Source: Mytilisepta virgata
Lineage: Eukaryota > Mollusca > Bivalvia > Mytilida > Mytilidae
Direction of reading: 5' to 3'
Assembly (NCBI GenBank): GCA_028015205.1
Contig: CM051510.1
Span: 33,480,580-33,544,579, forward strand
DNA length: 64,000 nucleotides
Of the stretch, positions 1 through 11,937 are shown piece by piece (the first letter of the stretch is position 1; the number at the start of each line of letters is the position of its first letter). The position numbers and the translations under genes are program-made. Under the pieces are notes generated by a model. The model ran no database searches. It worked only from the letters and a program-made list of their open reading frames with translations, and was not told the origin of the DNA.

Positions 1-1463
1 TGATATGATTACTGGTTAATTTTTTGTCCGCTATGGAGATTCCGTATATCGCCAAGTTATCGGAATTCTAATGGGGACTAACTGCGCATATCTTTTTGCA
101 GACCTTTTTCTGTATTATATCTAAAATCAGCAAAGACCCAACGAAACAACAGTTGATACAAAAATTTAATAACACTTTTAGATATTTGGATGATATTTTG
201 GCTGTATGTACACTAAAGACATTTATCCTGTTGAACTTACTTTAAATAAAGCTAATACTAACAACGAACAATGCCCTTTCCTGGATCTTGATATCTATAT
301 ATCTAACGGGAAGCTTAATACTAAAATTTACGATAAGAGAGATGATTTTTCATTTCCTGTTGTTAATTATCCGTATTTAGTTGGTGACGTTCGCCTGGCA
401 CCATTGTATGGTGTTTATATATCTCAACTTGTTCGATTCGTTCGTGTATGTAACAACGTATTTGATTTTAACGAAAGAAATCTCTGTATTACTGAAAAAT
501 TATTACACCAGGGATTTCGATATCACAAACTTGTCAAAACTTTTACTACATTTTATCATGGGTACAAGGACCCCATTCGTAAATATAAATCAACGTGCAA
601 ACATCTTATACTAGTATATTCAGGTATTTCACATCCCATCTTTTATGATAATATTCTATACAAAGCACAGAAATGTCGTCGTTCACCTGAAATGCTAATC
701 AAACCTTTAAACAGACTTATCAACAAGGGATATAGTTAAGATAGTGTTGCCAAGTCATTAAAGAATTGTTTGGAATTAATATTGATCCACTCGTAGGGTC
801 TTTTCATCGGAAATAAACACATTTATTCTAAAACCAGTTGATGGCACGATACGGGTTATGTTCTTCTCGCATAATTTATGATGGCATGATACTAAACCCC
901 TAACGGGAGGGATTGTGGCTGATTTTCTATATGGTATAGACATAATCTTTCGAACAGTTTAATTGAGGTCTGGATCTGGCATGTCAGTTACTGCTAGTAG
1001 TCCTTTGTTAATATATATATTAATCATTTTCATTTTGCTTATTTTCTTCTGCTACCTTTTTAACATCGGACTCGGACATCTTTTGAACTGAGTTTTGCTG
1101 TGTGTATCGCTGTGTGTTTGTTTATTCCACATTGGCTAGAGGTATAGGGGGAGGGTTGAGATCTCATAAAACCTATTTAACGCCGCCGCATTTTTGCGCC
1201 TGTCCCAAGTCAGGAACCTCTAGCCTTTGTTAGTCTCGTATGTTTTTTTAATTTTGGTTCATTTTTATGTTTCGGAGTTTAGTGTGCCATCCATTTTGCT
1301 GAACTAGTATACATTATTGTTGAGGGACCAGCTGAAGCCCGCCTCCGGGTGCGGGATTTTCTCGCTGCGTTGAAGACCCATTGGTAGCCGTGAACTGTTT
1401 TCTGCTCTTTGGTTGGGTTGTTGTCTCTTTGACTCATTCCCCCTTTCCATTCTCTATTCTATA
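1..1463 (+). mobile_element. 3' part of a broken retroelement (RT fragment plus non-coding tail)
   Basis: Positions 2-739 encode reverse transcriptase pieces. 740-1463 is a non-coding tail that includes a GC-richer block (about 1320-1400) and ends in CTCTTTGACTCATTCC then a CCATTCTCTATTCTAT-like terminus, a sequence I recognise as a very common terminus in Mytilus DNA. The element enters from the left edge, so its 5' part is outside the window. Its class is uncertain; the RT resembles a widespread invertebrate family (MGTNCAPLxADLFLY type), possibly Penelope-like. Confidence 0.75.
2..739 (+). pseudogene. Reverse transcriptase C-terminal fragment, frameshifted
   Basis: Three reading-frame segments in order. 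About 2-115 reads FVRYGDSVYRQV then MGTNCA...ADLFLY. About 120-200 reads NNTFRYLDDILA, with the catalytic YLDD box at 183-194. 206-739 reads through FLDLDIYIS, KIYDKRDDF, GVYISQLVRF and LLHQGFRYHKL. These are the conserved blocks of one RT family in the right order. Frame changes near 115-130 and near 200, plus a stop at the end of the first segment, mean no intact protein. 177 codons remain open at the 3' end. Related scraps lie at 54230-54430 and 62561-62665. Confidence 0.85.
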
Positions 1464-2464
1464 TATTATTCCAACGTCTATTCAGTTACCAACATTGTAC
1501 ATTAAGCATTGCTATGTCTAAAGAAAGAATCCTTTTCGATTGTTTGTCCGTCATTGGAATAGCTTTGACTTCCTTACCTTGGGAATTTCTACGTATATAA
1601 ATGGATAGTATGTACACGACAGAGGTTCACTAGCTACCAACTCGTCTACAGCTAGAAAAAAAAATCTTTTGGAACAACACGATTCATATCAACGGAAGTT
1701 GGTATAGATAAAAAAAAATTTGGAGTACGATTCACCACACTTTAGATTTTTTCTAATCAGAAATAACCATGTGGATTATGTAATATATTATCCTCGTTTT
1801 CTTATTATTATAACATACGATACAAAAATTAGCGTTTTCCACTTGAACACCTTGGGATAACATCAGTATTTACCGTCGGCAAGAACAAAGAAGGTCGTCA
1901 ATATGATATGGCGTGTGCCACTCGAATGATACATTTATCCCCGAGATATTCTTGATTTAATCTCATATTGACCTGGTATAGAGTGGTTCAATAATTGTGA
2001 GAATATTTTGTTTTTGTTCGTATTTTAAGATAAATATCAGATAATACGATAATTTGACAATTTTTATAAAATTTTAACCTTCTAACAATATGCAGTTAAT
2101 GTCAGGTGTGAAATCTAATAATAGGCGTCAGGTGTATTCCTTTGAAATTGATTCGACACAGAAGTAAATAATAATTGATTCTAATTGTTATACTAAAATC
2201 AACAACAAGAGTTAATTGAATCAAACTTGACATTTGGCGTGTTTGTATAGTACTAAAACCAAATTTGTGTTCTCTCTTATACATTTCCGATCTAGATACC
2301 GATGTCGCCAACGTTATCTATCAGAAGGGTCTTTTTGTACTAAGATTAAAATTTCTCTGTTCAGCCTTTGATTTTTAACCCCTTAACTTTCACTATATTC
2401 GTGGAACCGGTGTAATTTCTGGATAACTCATATATGTGAAGTTTCCGTAATCTTGTAAATTATC
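1464..2464. other. Intergenic, nothing recognised
   Basis: AT-rich sequence with short A-runs. Open frames here (for example 2102-2311 on minus) are short, low in complexity and match no family I know. Confidence 0.6.
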
Positions 2465-2873
2465 TAGAAATTTGTGCCTGGTCCATGGATCACGAGGCTC
2501 AACCTTGCTTATCGGGTTCCCACATGATGGATAGGGGAGAAACTTTGTAATGTCATAATACGGAAAATCTGCCCGTGGACAATAGATCTAGTCGTTCACG
2601 TTTTTGGAGAATTCCACGCTCATGGTACGTTAAACACCCATTTTTTAATTTAGAAAAACAGTAGATAGAGGAAGCCACATTACCCGTCCCTGCATAATAA
2701 ATTTCCCAAACTTTACTATAGCGGAAGTCAAACTTCGATGCCTTTTGTGTCCCATTACACCTCCACCCCCATTTATGTATTGTCTTGATGTATTGTTGAA
2801 CTGGTTTTCGTTCTAAAGATGCATTAAACTATTTACCAGTATACGGTAACGAATAATAATCAATCGATCAATC
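2465..2873 (+). repeat. Mussel dispersed repeat with (AATC) tail, copy A
   Basis: Shares ordered blocks with 7420-7765: CCCGTGGACAATAG / ACCGCGGACAATAA, GAGAATTCCACGCTC / GAGAATGCCACGCTC, and GATGTATTGTTGAAC / GATGTATTGCTGAAC with a TTTTCGTT / TTCTCGTC continuation. It ends at AATCAATCGATCAATC. I recognise the GATGTATTGCTGAAC block and the AATC tail from other Mytilus sequence. A tailed non-LTR-like or SINE-like retroposon is possible. Confidence 0.6.
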
Positions 2874-2888
2874 TTGGTGTTTAAGACT

Positions 2889-2983
2889 GTTTGAATTTTC
2901 TGTAGAGTTTCTCTCTAGGTTTATCCTGTCATCATCTTTGAATTTTCTGTAGAGTTTCTCTCTAGATTTATCCTGTCAATCAT
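2889..2983. repeat. 47-bp tandem duplication
   Basis: The unit starting TTTGAATTTTCTGTAGAG occurs at 2890 and again at 2937 with one or two differences, directly after the AATC tail of the preceding repeat. Confidence 0.85.
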
Positions 2984-5900
2984 CTTTTTTCATTCTCTCA
3001 CACCAAAATACAAATTACATGATGTACGCGTACGTTATTTTCACACGTCTTGTGTATCTTCTTGTATATTGCCTATGATTTTCTTAACTAAAAAATAAAA
3101 ACACACAGGTAAGATTTACTTTGCCGGAGGAAGATGAAATTATAAATTAAAAAAATAAAAAGTTTGCACATGTACTAAGAGTCATGTGACTACAAAGGAA
3201 TGAATACTTCAAACATTAAATAATTTCACTATCCTTTTATAAACATGAAAACGGTTTATTCAAAGTATAACATTTGATCAAATTTTTGAAATATGAAAAA
3301 AGTGTTTTAATTATGAGTTGTTAAAAATTAGGTTACAATTTTGAATACAGTTTTTCAGTCTGGCTATCGTAAATAATCGTCTATGTCAGCAGCACCACTT
3401 GTTCGGCTAAAAATATTCATTTTTTGCTTTTTATGAAATTGAATCATTTTTCATTTTAGGCACAGTTAATTTTTCTTTTTCGATGAATAATGAATACCAC
3501 ATTAGTAAATCAAACACCCCCTCAGGCCTTGCGACACTACTATATTTCAGCTAAAACGCGGTATTGCATATTAAGGCCATACCAATTTGATTTATAGTTC
3601 TCTCTGGACTTTTGTGCGCAAAATAGTCTGTTCCAGTGCCTGTTTAATTTTTGATTTACGTACCTAAAATAATCTTTGAGCAAATGATACATTTGTTTTC
3701 TTTTTTTTAAAAGACATTGCATATAATACAATCCTTTTTAATGTGCCACGAGGGTGAGGTAAAACCTAACCTACAAAAAATAAATTAGTATAGCCTCAAA
3801 TGTAAAAATCATGTTCAGTACCGGTGGTCTATAATATCAATTGTTAAGTAGGAAAATGTGTCGATAGAAAAAAAATATATTTCCGCCAATAAGCATCGCA
3901 GCTGCTCAACTGACATTGCTGACCAGCAACCAATTTTTCGTATTTTTTTTTTTTTTTTTTTTTTTTTTGGCTTTCCTTTGTTTTTCTTCGAGCGCGGGAA
4001 AAGCGACAACACAACCAAATATCACTTTCTATAAGTTGTGAGTATTCATTATGTCACGCCCGGAACTCAATCTGCAATTTCAAGAGTGATATTATACGAA
4101 ACAATTTCCTTTTATGTCTTTCAATCCTATATGCAGTGTCTTATATGGTGTTTAATTAGGTATAAAATCTGACACATTTGAAGTCTTTGAGAAATGTTCA
4201 GTCGTAAGTGATCTGTTCCCGTGTTTGATACAAGTCTCACGAGATATCGTTTTGTCTCGTGCTAGTTCATAGTTTTCACTAGTTCTGATGGATATAGTTA
4301 CTTAAATAGTGTAAATTATTTCTGACTTTTTGACATAAATGATCTATTTTAGTCCACGGAAGCTTTTAAACCACAAGTCTTTTTATACATGTTGTGAACG
4401 ATCTGAGAAATTTGATATGAAACAAAACATCTCTTTTAATTGTCGAAAACATATGATAGATGTGGATTTCACTCCGTCAGCTTTTGTAATTTCTGTCTAA
4501 GAAGTGTTATGTATTTCTTAGTGAGAAAAAAAGAATTTTACACCTTTTTCACTTCTTTATTTGTATTTCAATTTTAGTGGCGACAATTATCCGTGTCACG
4601 CCAAACATAATAGTATTATTTTTAAACGAATTAACTGTCATATCAAATTTCAAAACATAAAAAATTCACTATTAATAAGTGATATAATTCATCAAATTCG
4701 AAATCAAAATAAAATTTGTGTTTCGTTTATGTGGAGACGTCAAAAATTTATTAAATAAAAAATATTACAAGCTGTAAAGCATTTTTCTTTATTCGACCAA
4801 CTTAGTCTATATCAGACGATCGTCGCACATCTATAAACATAAGGGGATTTTTTAATGGGGTCAGATAGGAATTGATAATTATATGATCTGCTGATCTTGA
4901 TTTTGCAGATCGAAAAGAAATCTATTTTTTATTTGATTCTACCGGAGATATAGGCCAATGGGCCTGAACAATCCTGTGTTTCCTGTTAAAAAAAAGGGGG
5001 GACAGTCTTTTTTATTCTATTCCTGCACCCTGCACAGGTATCGGATCTTCGCAGTGATCATTTTCTGCGGATGTTTTTATTGGTCTAAAAACAATAAGGG
5101 TTGGCACCTGAAAAACAGGTTTGCGGAAAGAGGCCATGGACGACTAAAGGTAACGTTGTCTCCTGCAATAACTGGTCCCCTATATTTATGTTTATATACA
5201 GTGTAATTTAGTTCTAAAATCTGGTGATACAAAATTCGGCAGTTTGAACCAATTAAACAAGCGAAGGTTCCTACAGTGTTCTGTACTAAACATAAATTTG
5301 CCACATTTATATAGGAGTAGAAAATGACACTAGCCCGACGCCCAGGACTAGTCATTTTTTTATCGGCGGGCTATCATATTTCGTCTTATAGTTAAAGCCC
5401 GACACGTGGTTATACCGAAGTTTGATAGTATCTATTGCTTACGATTTCAGAATGGAATAGAGATCGCAACTTTTGGCGTCTAATTTATCTCTTCGATAGA
5501 GATAATGCATGCTGGTGATCAATTCAATATACCCAATCTGGTAAAAGCCCGTACCCTTTGTCTTCTTACTTGGCTACTAGTTAGACCTATCGTGGTAGTA
5601 AATCTTCAGTATTGGAAAGCCCTTGGCTAACAAGTGTGCCCAGAATAATTCAATCCTTGCTTAAAACATATATATATATAGATATCAAATATACCATGGG
5701 AAGTTCCTCGAAAACCACTCGATCATTTTTTCGATTGGATGTTTTCATGTGTCCTTCTTGCCCACTGAGTAAAATGGTAGTCCACTTCGTCTAATTGCAG
5801 AATGTTCACAGATGGACTAGAAAGCAAAAGAATTTTGTACATGCTGCATACCTACATAATTTTAGTCCAAAAAGAAGACAAAATCAGAAAAAAAGAAAAA

Positions 5901-7419
5901 AGAAATGTAGACTCTTGTCAACATGACATATAACAGCTTCAGATAAAGTATCTGTCATGTAGGACAAAAATCATCTTAAAATTCTTTAATTACTTCGATG
6001 TTTAACGGCATTATGACACAAAACACCTTTTACCATATTGAATTTATATCCATCCATCATTTTCGGAAAACTAAACAAGTAGTCTTTTATTCCGATGACG
6101 GGCATACCATTGTTCCGGCAATGAAAACTCATTAGCGGATTCTAATGACTTTTAAATTTGAATTTTTGTGATGTAATGCGGCGAACGTCAAAGAGATATA
6201 GTTTGGTTATAGGCGCCTTATCACGGCTCGTGTACCTCGGATTAATATGTCGTTTTGCGGTTGTTGGCGACATGCTCCGGAGTAGACAAGCTTTCAGTAA
6301 TTTACCACTGAATAAAAAAATGGTTAGAATTCAACAATGACTTGATAAGACGGAAAGGTCATTTCATTATTTTTTTCAGAAACATTCACAAAGCTTGTAG
6401 AATCCAAACAAAAAAAAAAGGTAAATATATGTTTAACGGATGGACCAAAAGATTTCTACAGCGCAAACTCTATAGAATGCTGTTGAGCTATTACTTTTTT
6501 ATCCTACAAATGGCCTATTTACTAGCAAAATATAGGGCATCGACTTATATTTTTTTTGTCCAGAAAGTAGCATAATATTACCCTTGTCTTCAATTGAAAT
6601 GGTCGTCCTAATATGTATATAATAATTACGAATTGACGTTAAACAATAATTCAGCCACCACCACTTGCAATGGAAGTTTGTATTGTGTTCTGGCTCACAG
6701 TATTTAAGCTCGCCAACGTTTCATAGACTAGAAATGTGCTATGCATTTTCCTGACTTTTACCGCAAAAAGATAACAATGTATTGTTACAGGATAAAAACA
6801 GTATATATATGCATATTCTCGGAAAATATAGTTTATGATCGGAAACATCGCATTTCTACCTGTTGCTAAGCTTTGTTTAAGTAAACTATATCTTCTGACA
6901 ATGTACATACTCAGTATATTGTATATTTATTGTGACATCAACGTTTTTGAACAAAAGTAGCTTCAGACAGCAATAGAGTAACTTCATAGTTAGTCTATGT
7001 CCAATAACCATCCTATTCAGCTCCTAGAATCAGTCTCTATCGTAGGCATATGAATTTTTGTTAAAGAGGGAGCTGCAAAAGGAGACTTTGTTTGGTGCTG
7101 ACTTGGAATATTTCTTTAGAGATTTTCTAACTTTTCTGATTGCATGCAGAGTTCGTTTGGTAAATTTACAAAAGAAAGTTTGCTTAAAAACCATTAGTAC
7201 TTCACTGGTATATGATTTAAAGCTTTTCTTTAAAATAATCACTTTTTCTTACAATTAGACGTGTCATAATTAAAAAAAAATAAACCAAAAAGCACCAATG
7301 AACAGATTTCAAATTCCAAATTTACCATCTAATGATACAGCTATGCATGACGGGTAAGTACCATAGCACTAGCAGCTAGGCAGTCAGTCTTTGGTGAACC
7401 ACATAAGAGCAAACCCACA
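2984..7419. other. Intergenic, no gene seen
   Basis: AT-rich. It contains a run of 26 T (3943-3968) and a short hairpin around AATGACACTAG...CTAGTCATT (about 5323-5356). Around 6940-7012 is a block resembling 9430-9525 and 44640-44725 (GCTTCAAGACA...GTAACATCATAG...TCCAGTAA type), a low-copy dispersed repeat. Open frames of 60-90 codons appear on both strands, often overlapping (for example 7030-7258), and none resembles a known protein. Confidence 0.55.
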
Positions 7420-7765
7420 GAGCTGCCCAATAGAAGCTTGGGGAGACCCTCTCAATGGGAGTTTGTCAGGTCATACATTTATAATACAGAAAGCCTGACC
7501 GCGGACAATAATAGGTAACGTTTTTTGAGAATGCCACGCTCCCTGCACACTAAAGACCACTTCTGTTGTTTTCGACAATGGCCGCAATAGAAGGCTAAAT
7601 TACCCAACTATCCACCTTTTCCAGTAGCAGTCAGAATTGGTTTATGCAGTTTTGTGTCCAGTCCTGCCTCTTTTCTTAATTGCCCTGATGTATTGCTGAA
7701 CCAGTTCTCGTCATGAAGATGAAGATGCTGGTGAAGCAAACAACATTCAGTGAATCAATATTTGC
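7420..7765 (+). repeat. Mussel dispersed repeat, copy B
   Basis: Second copy of the repeat at 2465-2873, same strand. It keeps the GACCGCGGACAATAA, GAATGCCACGCTC and GATGTATTGCTGAACC blocks, followed by TTCTCGTCATGAAGAT. The AATC tail is reduced to GTGAATCAATA. The two copies differ by many indels, so the insertions are old. Confidence 0.6.
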
Positions 7766-9823
7766 TTGATACCAAATACTAGTAAAAAAATGTTTTAAAT
7801 AATACCATGAGCATACAAGGAATATATATGGAAAGGGTGAACCGTTAAAAAGGGCAAGGAAGACAAAAGGTCAAATAGCCAACATCTTTTTTTCTACCTA
7901 CTCTTGAATAAGGCCGTATTTTCCGAAACGTTGTGTCGCTTTGCCTTATATGTTATTGTATGAGCTGTTTTACAACATTCATGCTTTGTTTGTTCAATAT
8001 TATGAGCAGCTTGGAAAAGGTAATATGTAATTGTTTATATAAATGATCGGACACAGCAAGTTCTAACAAAATATCGCTATTATTTTACTGATAAATCCAT
8101 CATAGCTTTACTGACTCTGTTTGAAACTCTCGATCAAATCCTGAAGATTGATCGCGCCTCGTTTTACAAATTCTCCGATTTCTGAACACTGGTTGAATTC
8201 ATAATGATGAAATATTACACAATATTTAGAAAATAAAGAGATATTCTGATTCTGTATAACAAGTACAAATTGTATAGAAAATGTTAAAATGACGCCATAA
8301 AAATATTAGAAAGTACTTGTTGAATCGTACAGATTACAGGGTGAGTAATTTCTTGTGAATCTGTTAATTATTACTTTTAATTTCATTAATTGTTCTCTAG
8401 AGGTCATTGTCTAGGATGTAAAATACAATAATTTTAAGTAAATATTTCTATTGGTAGATTCAAAGCAGTGCACAGCAAAGCTTTGGAAAGTTAAAGAGGG
8501 TAAAATGAGTAAAAGGAACGAAGTGAGAAAAGGATGTAAAACTTTGGAATGTAAAAAACGGGAAAAAAAGGAAAAAAATAATAAAATAAAAAAGTAAACT
8601 GTTACGGCACAGGATTTTCCTTATATCTGGTTTGTGGAATTCCTTCGGCTTGAGAAATTATTTATGATTTAAATTTACGTTAAAAAAAATGTTAAATTGT
8701 TTTGAAAACTAAAACGTATCTCCCTTGTGCATAGTTGTGTATTTATATCTGACATTTTTTAAATCGCTCTTTTTTTACTATTCTTTTGGTTTTCAACATT
8801 TCTGGCCACAAGCTCAATTAATAAGTCGTCAATCGACTAAATTTGCACAAAACTGGTACCATAGAATTTATTTTAGATTGTCTTTGCTTAGATCTGTGCA
8901 CTGCTGAGACAAGAATATGGTTTACAAATGCAGATACGCTGTCTTGAAATTTACTTTGATGACAGTGAATTTCACCCGCCGATAAAAATGTTCCCAAATC
9001 ATGTTTAAGCCTTTTAATATTTTATAAATGTTTTTATATAAGACGAGTTTGGGGGTATTATTAAGTATATGTCTTTTTCGCTCTATTTTAAACTAATATT
9101 AATACCTAAAAAACTTATAACCATGAAGAAAAATATAAAACATTTTTTTAAAGTTTGTAAAAAGTTTAAGTGTTCAAATCTTAGATTAAACACAGCCCAC
9201 ACCTATTTTCACTGCACAATCTTATTGTATTGAGCTAAAAGAAGTTTTACGCTTTAATTTGAATTATCAGCCCCTGCCATCTGGTTTTTGGAAAAGGGTC
9301 AATTTTCAATTATTTTAATTGACCGAATTACACAAAGGGGCACTCTGAAGTATAGTATGCCGGGTGTCTTATAGACGGGTAGGTACAATATATGTATCTA
9401 ATGACAAATACAATTTATACAATGACATCACACTGCGAGTCCAACGGTTTTGGACGTATGTGGCTTCAAGATACGAAATGTCATATTTGACTGTTCCCAG
9501 TAAAAATCTTATTTTTTACCGATGACTAATATTTTTTACTATTTATGTTTTGAACCTAAATGACGATGAAGTTAAGCAATACACCTAGCTACCTCTTTGA
9601 AATGCTAAACTGATTGTTACTCCTGCAGATTATAAAGATTATTATAATACAATAAATCACATGAATTCTGCAGCTGTCGAAAATACCAGGAAATGACTTC
9701 AGCTGATATTCCACGGCCATAAAGAAAAGCAAAACCCATCAATTTTTCACAGCATGGCTAAGGAAACAAATCATGACCGCAATGGGAGTGTATAGTTTCA
9801 TTTTGATGCTAGTATTTTTTTTT
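7766..9823. other. Intergenic, no gene seen
   Basis: AT-rich. It includes a small palindrome, GGTCAATT...AATTGACC at about 9298-9325, and the dispersed block at 9430-9525 noted above. No coding signal. Confidence 0.55.
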
Positions 9824-9965
9824 AATTTATTTATTTATTCATTCATTCATTCATTCATTCATTCATTCATTCATTCATTTAAAGCAATCATATTCCTTAT
9901 TTCTTTTTTAATTCCTGGTTGAGCGCATTCATTCATTCATTCATGCATTCATGCATTCATGCATT
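9824..9965. repeat. (ATTC)n microsatellite with (CATTCATG) variant and duplicated flank
   Basis: TTTATTTATT passes into about ten ATTC units. A 45-bp unique segment (AAGCAATCATATTCC...) follows, then more ATTC units with GCATTCAT variants, then the same 45-bp segment again (to about 10012). The interleaving suggests an unequal exchange or slippage event carrying flank sequence. Confidence 0.9.
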
Positions 9966-10012
9966 AAAAGCAATCATATTCCTTATTTCTTTTTTAATTC
10001 CTGGTTGACCGT

Positions 10013-11204
10013 TTTCCTTTAATTATTTTTCATATAATAGGAAATAAACATTTTACCTCGGCATCATTTACAAAATGGAGTCAGTTATTTAGGTGTTTCT
10101 CCAAAGCCGCGATAGGAACTAATAATTTCATTTATTCATATCTGCAAAAGAAGGGCTGGGGGTCTGAAAGAATTTCGGAGAGATCTCGGGTACGGACCTG
10201 TTGACTTAAATTATACCTGTGTGTTTTTGACAAAGAAAACCCATATTTATTCATGTTTCAGTTCTTCCTGCCATGCATGTAGATGTCACTAAAATCATGA
10301 TTGCACGTAACAAAATAAGTATTGTGATCCCGGAATATCCTTGACGTTAAGCAGAGTAATAATTTATCATATTATCACAGCTAATGTAATTTTAATTGTA
10401 TTGAATACCAATGCAAAACTACCGTAACTCATCCATCGTATTAAACTTGCATTTACGATAATTATTTAACTAAATGACTTTTTATTTTGACATAAAAAAT
10501 TTACGACCGCGTAACAGTTGTTAACAAGCCGTACTTTAGCAAGAACGTTTGACAGTTAGCATCTGGGCGCGTGCTTCAGTTAAAAAGATAAAATTTACAC
10601 ATCGTTGAAACATACGGCAATAAAAAAATTTGCATTTGTATCGAATCCAAAGCACTTAAAAACTTGTTGTATATTTTTACCTTGGAATGCATGCTGCTGA
10701 AAATATTACAAAAAACACCAGACGATTCTGGTACCAATTGTTTATGCGTCTATGCAAAATTCTTCAACAAACCTGGTGACATTAACATTACAAAATTATA
10801 GTTACACTAAATATAACATTTAAGGCATTCGGACCATCCGTATCGAAATCGTAAATTATATTTATTTTTTAACGAAAATGACTTGATTCAAAATTTCAAA
10901 GGAGAAATTTAGTAGATATATCTCTCTCAAGTTGTTGTTTGTATAAATAGTCTATGAAAATAAGTTCTTATATTGCGCTCCCGAAGTTTGCCGATAATTG
11001 TCGTTACATTGTATTGAACATCCGGGATACATGGAAGTATCACATGGTCATTTATGGTCCGAATGCCGTGTCATGGATGATTGGACAGTGTCAAATTTCT
11101 CGTTGCAGGTCTCCCTCTGTTCTTTATGTATATCATTTAATATTTTTGTGAAGCTGTTCGGCCAGATTTACATAAACTATAGAAATAAGTTTTGACTTTG
11201 TTGA
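10013..11204. other. Intergenic, no gene seen
   Basis: AT-rich with no recognised element. Two overlapping 65-codon frames (10954-11195) are unlike any known protein. Confidence 0.5.
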
Positions 11205-11400
11205 ACTTCACGGCTGGTGCCGTATATGGAGCAGGAACTGCTTACCCTTCCGGAGTACATGGGTTCACTCCTGGTTTTTATACGAGTTCGTGTTGTTCAT
11301 TGTGTTTTAGTTTTCAGTGTTAATATGTTGTGCTTGTTCATTTGTCTTCCCGAATTTTGTCTGTCTAATGGATTGCGTTTTTAGGTATATTTGTCATCTT
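11205..11400 (+). repeat. Dispersed mussel repeat, plus-strand copy
   Basis: GGCTGGTGCC...GGAGCAGGAACTGC, then TTACCCTTCCGGAGTAC and GAGTTCGTGTTGTTC. The reverse complement of 57757-57960 carries the same ordered blocks, and a weaker plus-strand relative lies at 50300-50500. I recognise this as a very frequent Mytilus repeat, probably the non-coding end of a retroelement. Confidence 0.6.
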
Positions 11401-11903
11401 TACTGTCACATTAAGTTATTGGTGTCTTGAAGCCAAGATTTTCCAAACACGTTGGCTTCAAAATAAGCAAATAATAGTCTAAATCTTACTGATGTAGCAA
11501 GTTGGAAGTTTTTTTTCTGGGTACACTTAGGAGATAACAGTATATAACGGTATCATGATGGCTTTATACAGGTTTTAAGTAAAATCTGGACTTTTGAAGT
11601 AAGGAAATGACGTTTTGCACATAAACATTGAAGACATCAATTGGAGAATTGATGGTATGATATTTTCGACGTCATCCAGTCAAAATCAACATAACAGCCA
11701 ACGTTGCATTGTAATACCTAATTATCTGAACGTGAAAACAGATAATATATTATATATTTCTGTCAGCTGATTTTTAATCATTTTTATAATTTATTATACG
11801 TGCACTGTCCATGTGTCATACATTTATAAATAAAAAAAAAAGTAAATTTACAAAAGAAGAAGACTAACAATAGTATTGCCATCAAATTTCTGATTTTGCA
11901 ATT

Positions 11904-11937
<34 letters not shown>

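Noticed and set aside
3815..4018. 67-codon frame with a poly-Lys stretch
   Set aside because: A product of a 26-base T run read on the minus strand.
5400..5410. Isolated CACGTG E-boxes outside the Hox4 promoter
   Set aside because: Several single copies occur across the window (for example near 16544, 26772 and 36727) at about the expected frequency, so a lone E-box is not evidence.
9824..9965. CRISPR-like or other spaced repeat array
   Set aside because: A simple tetranucleotide microsatellite in a eukaryotic genome.
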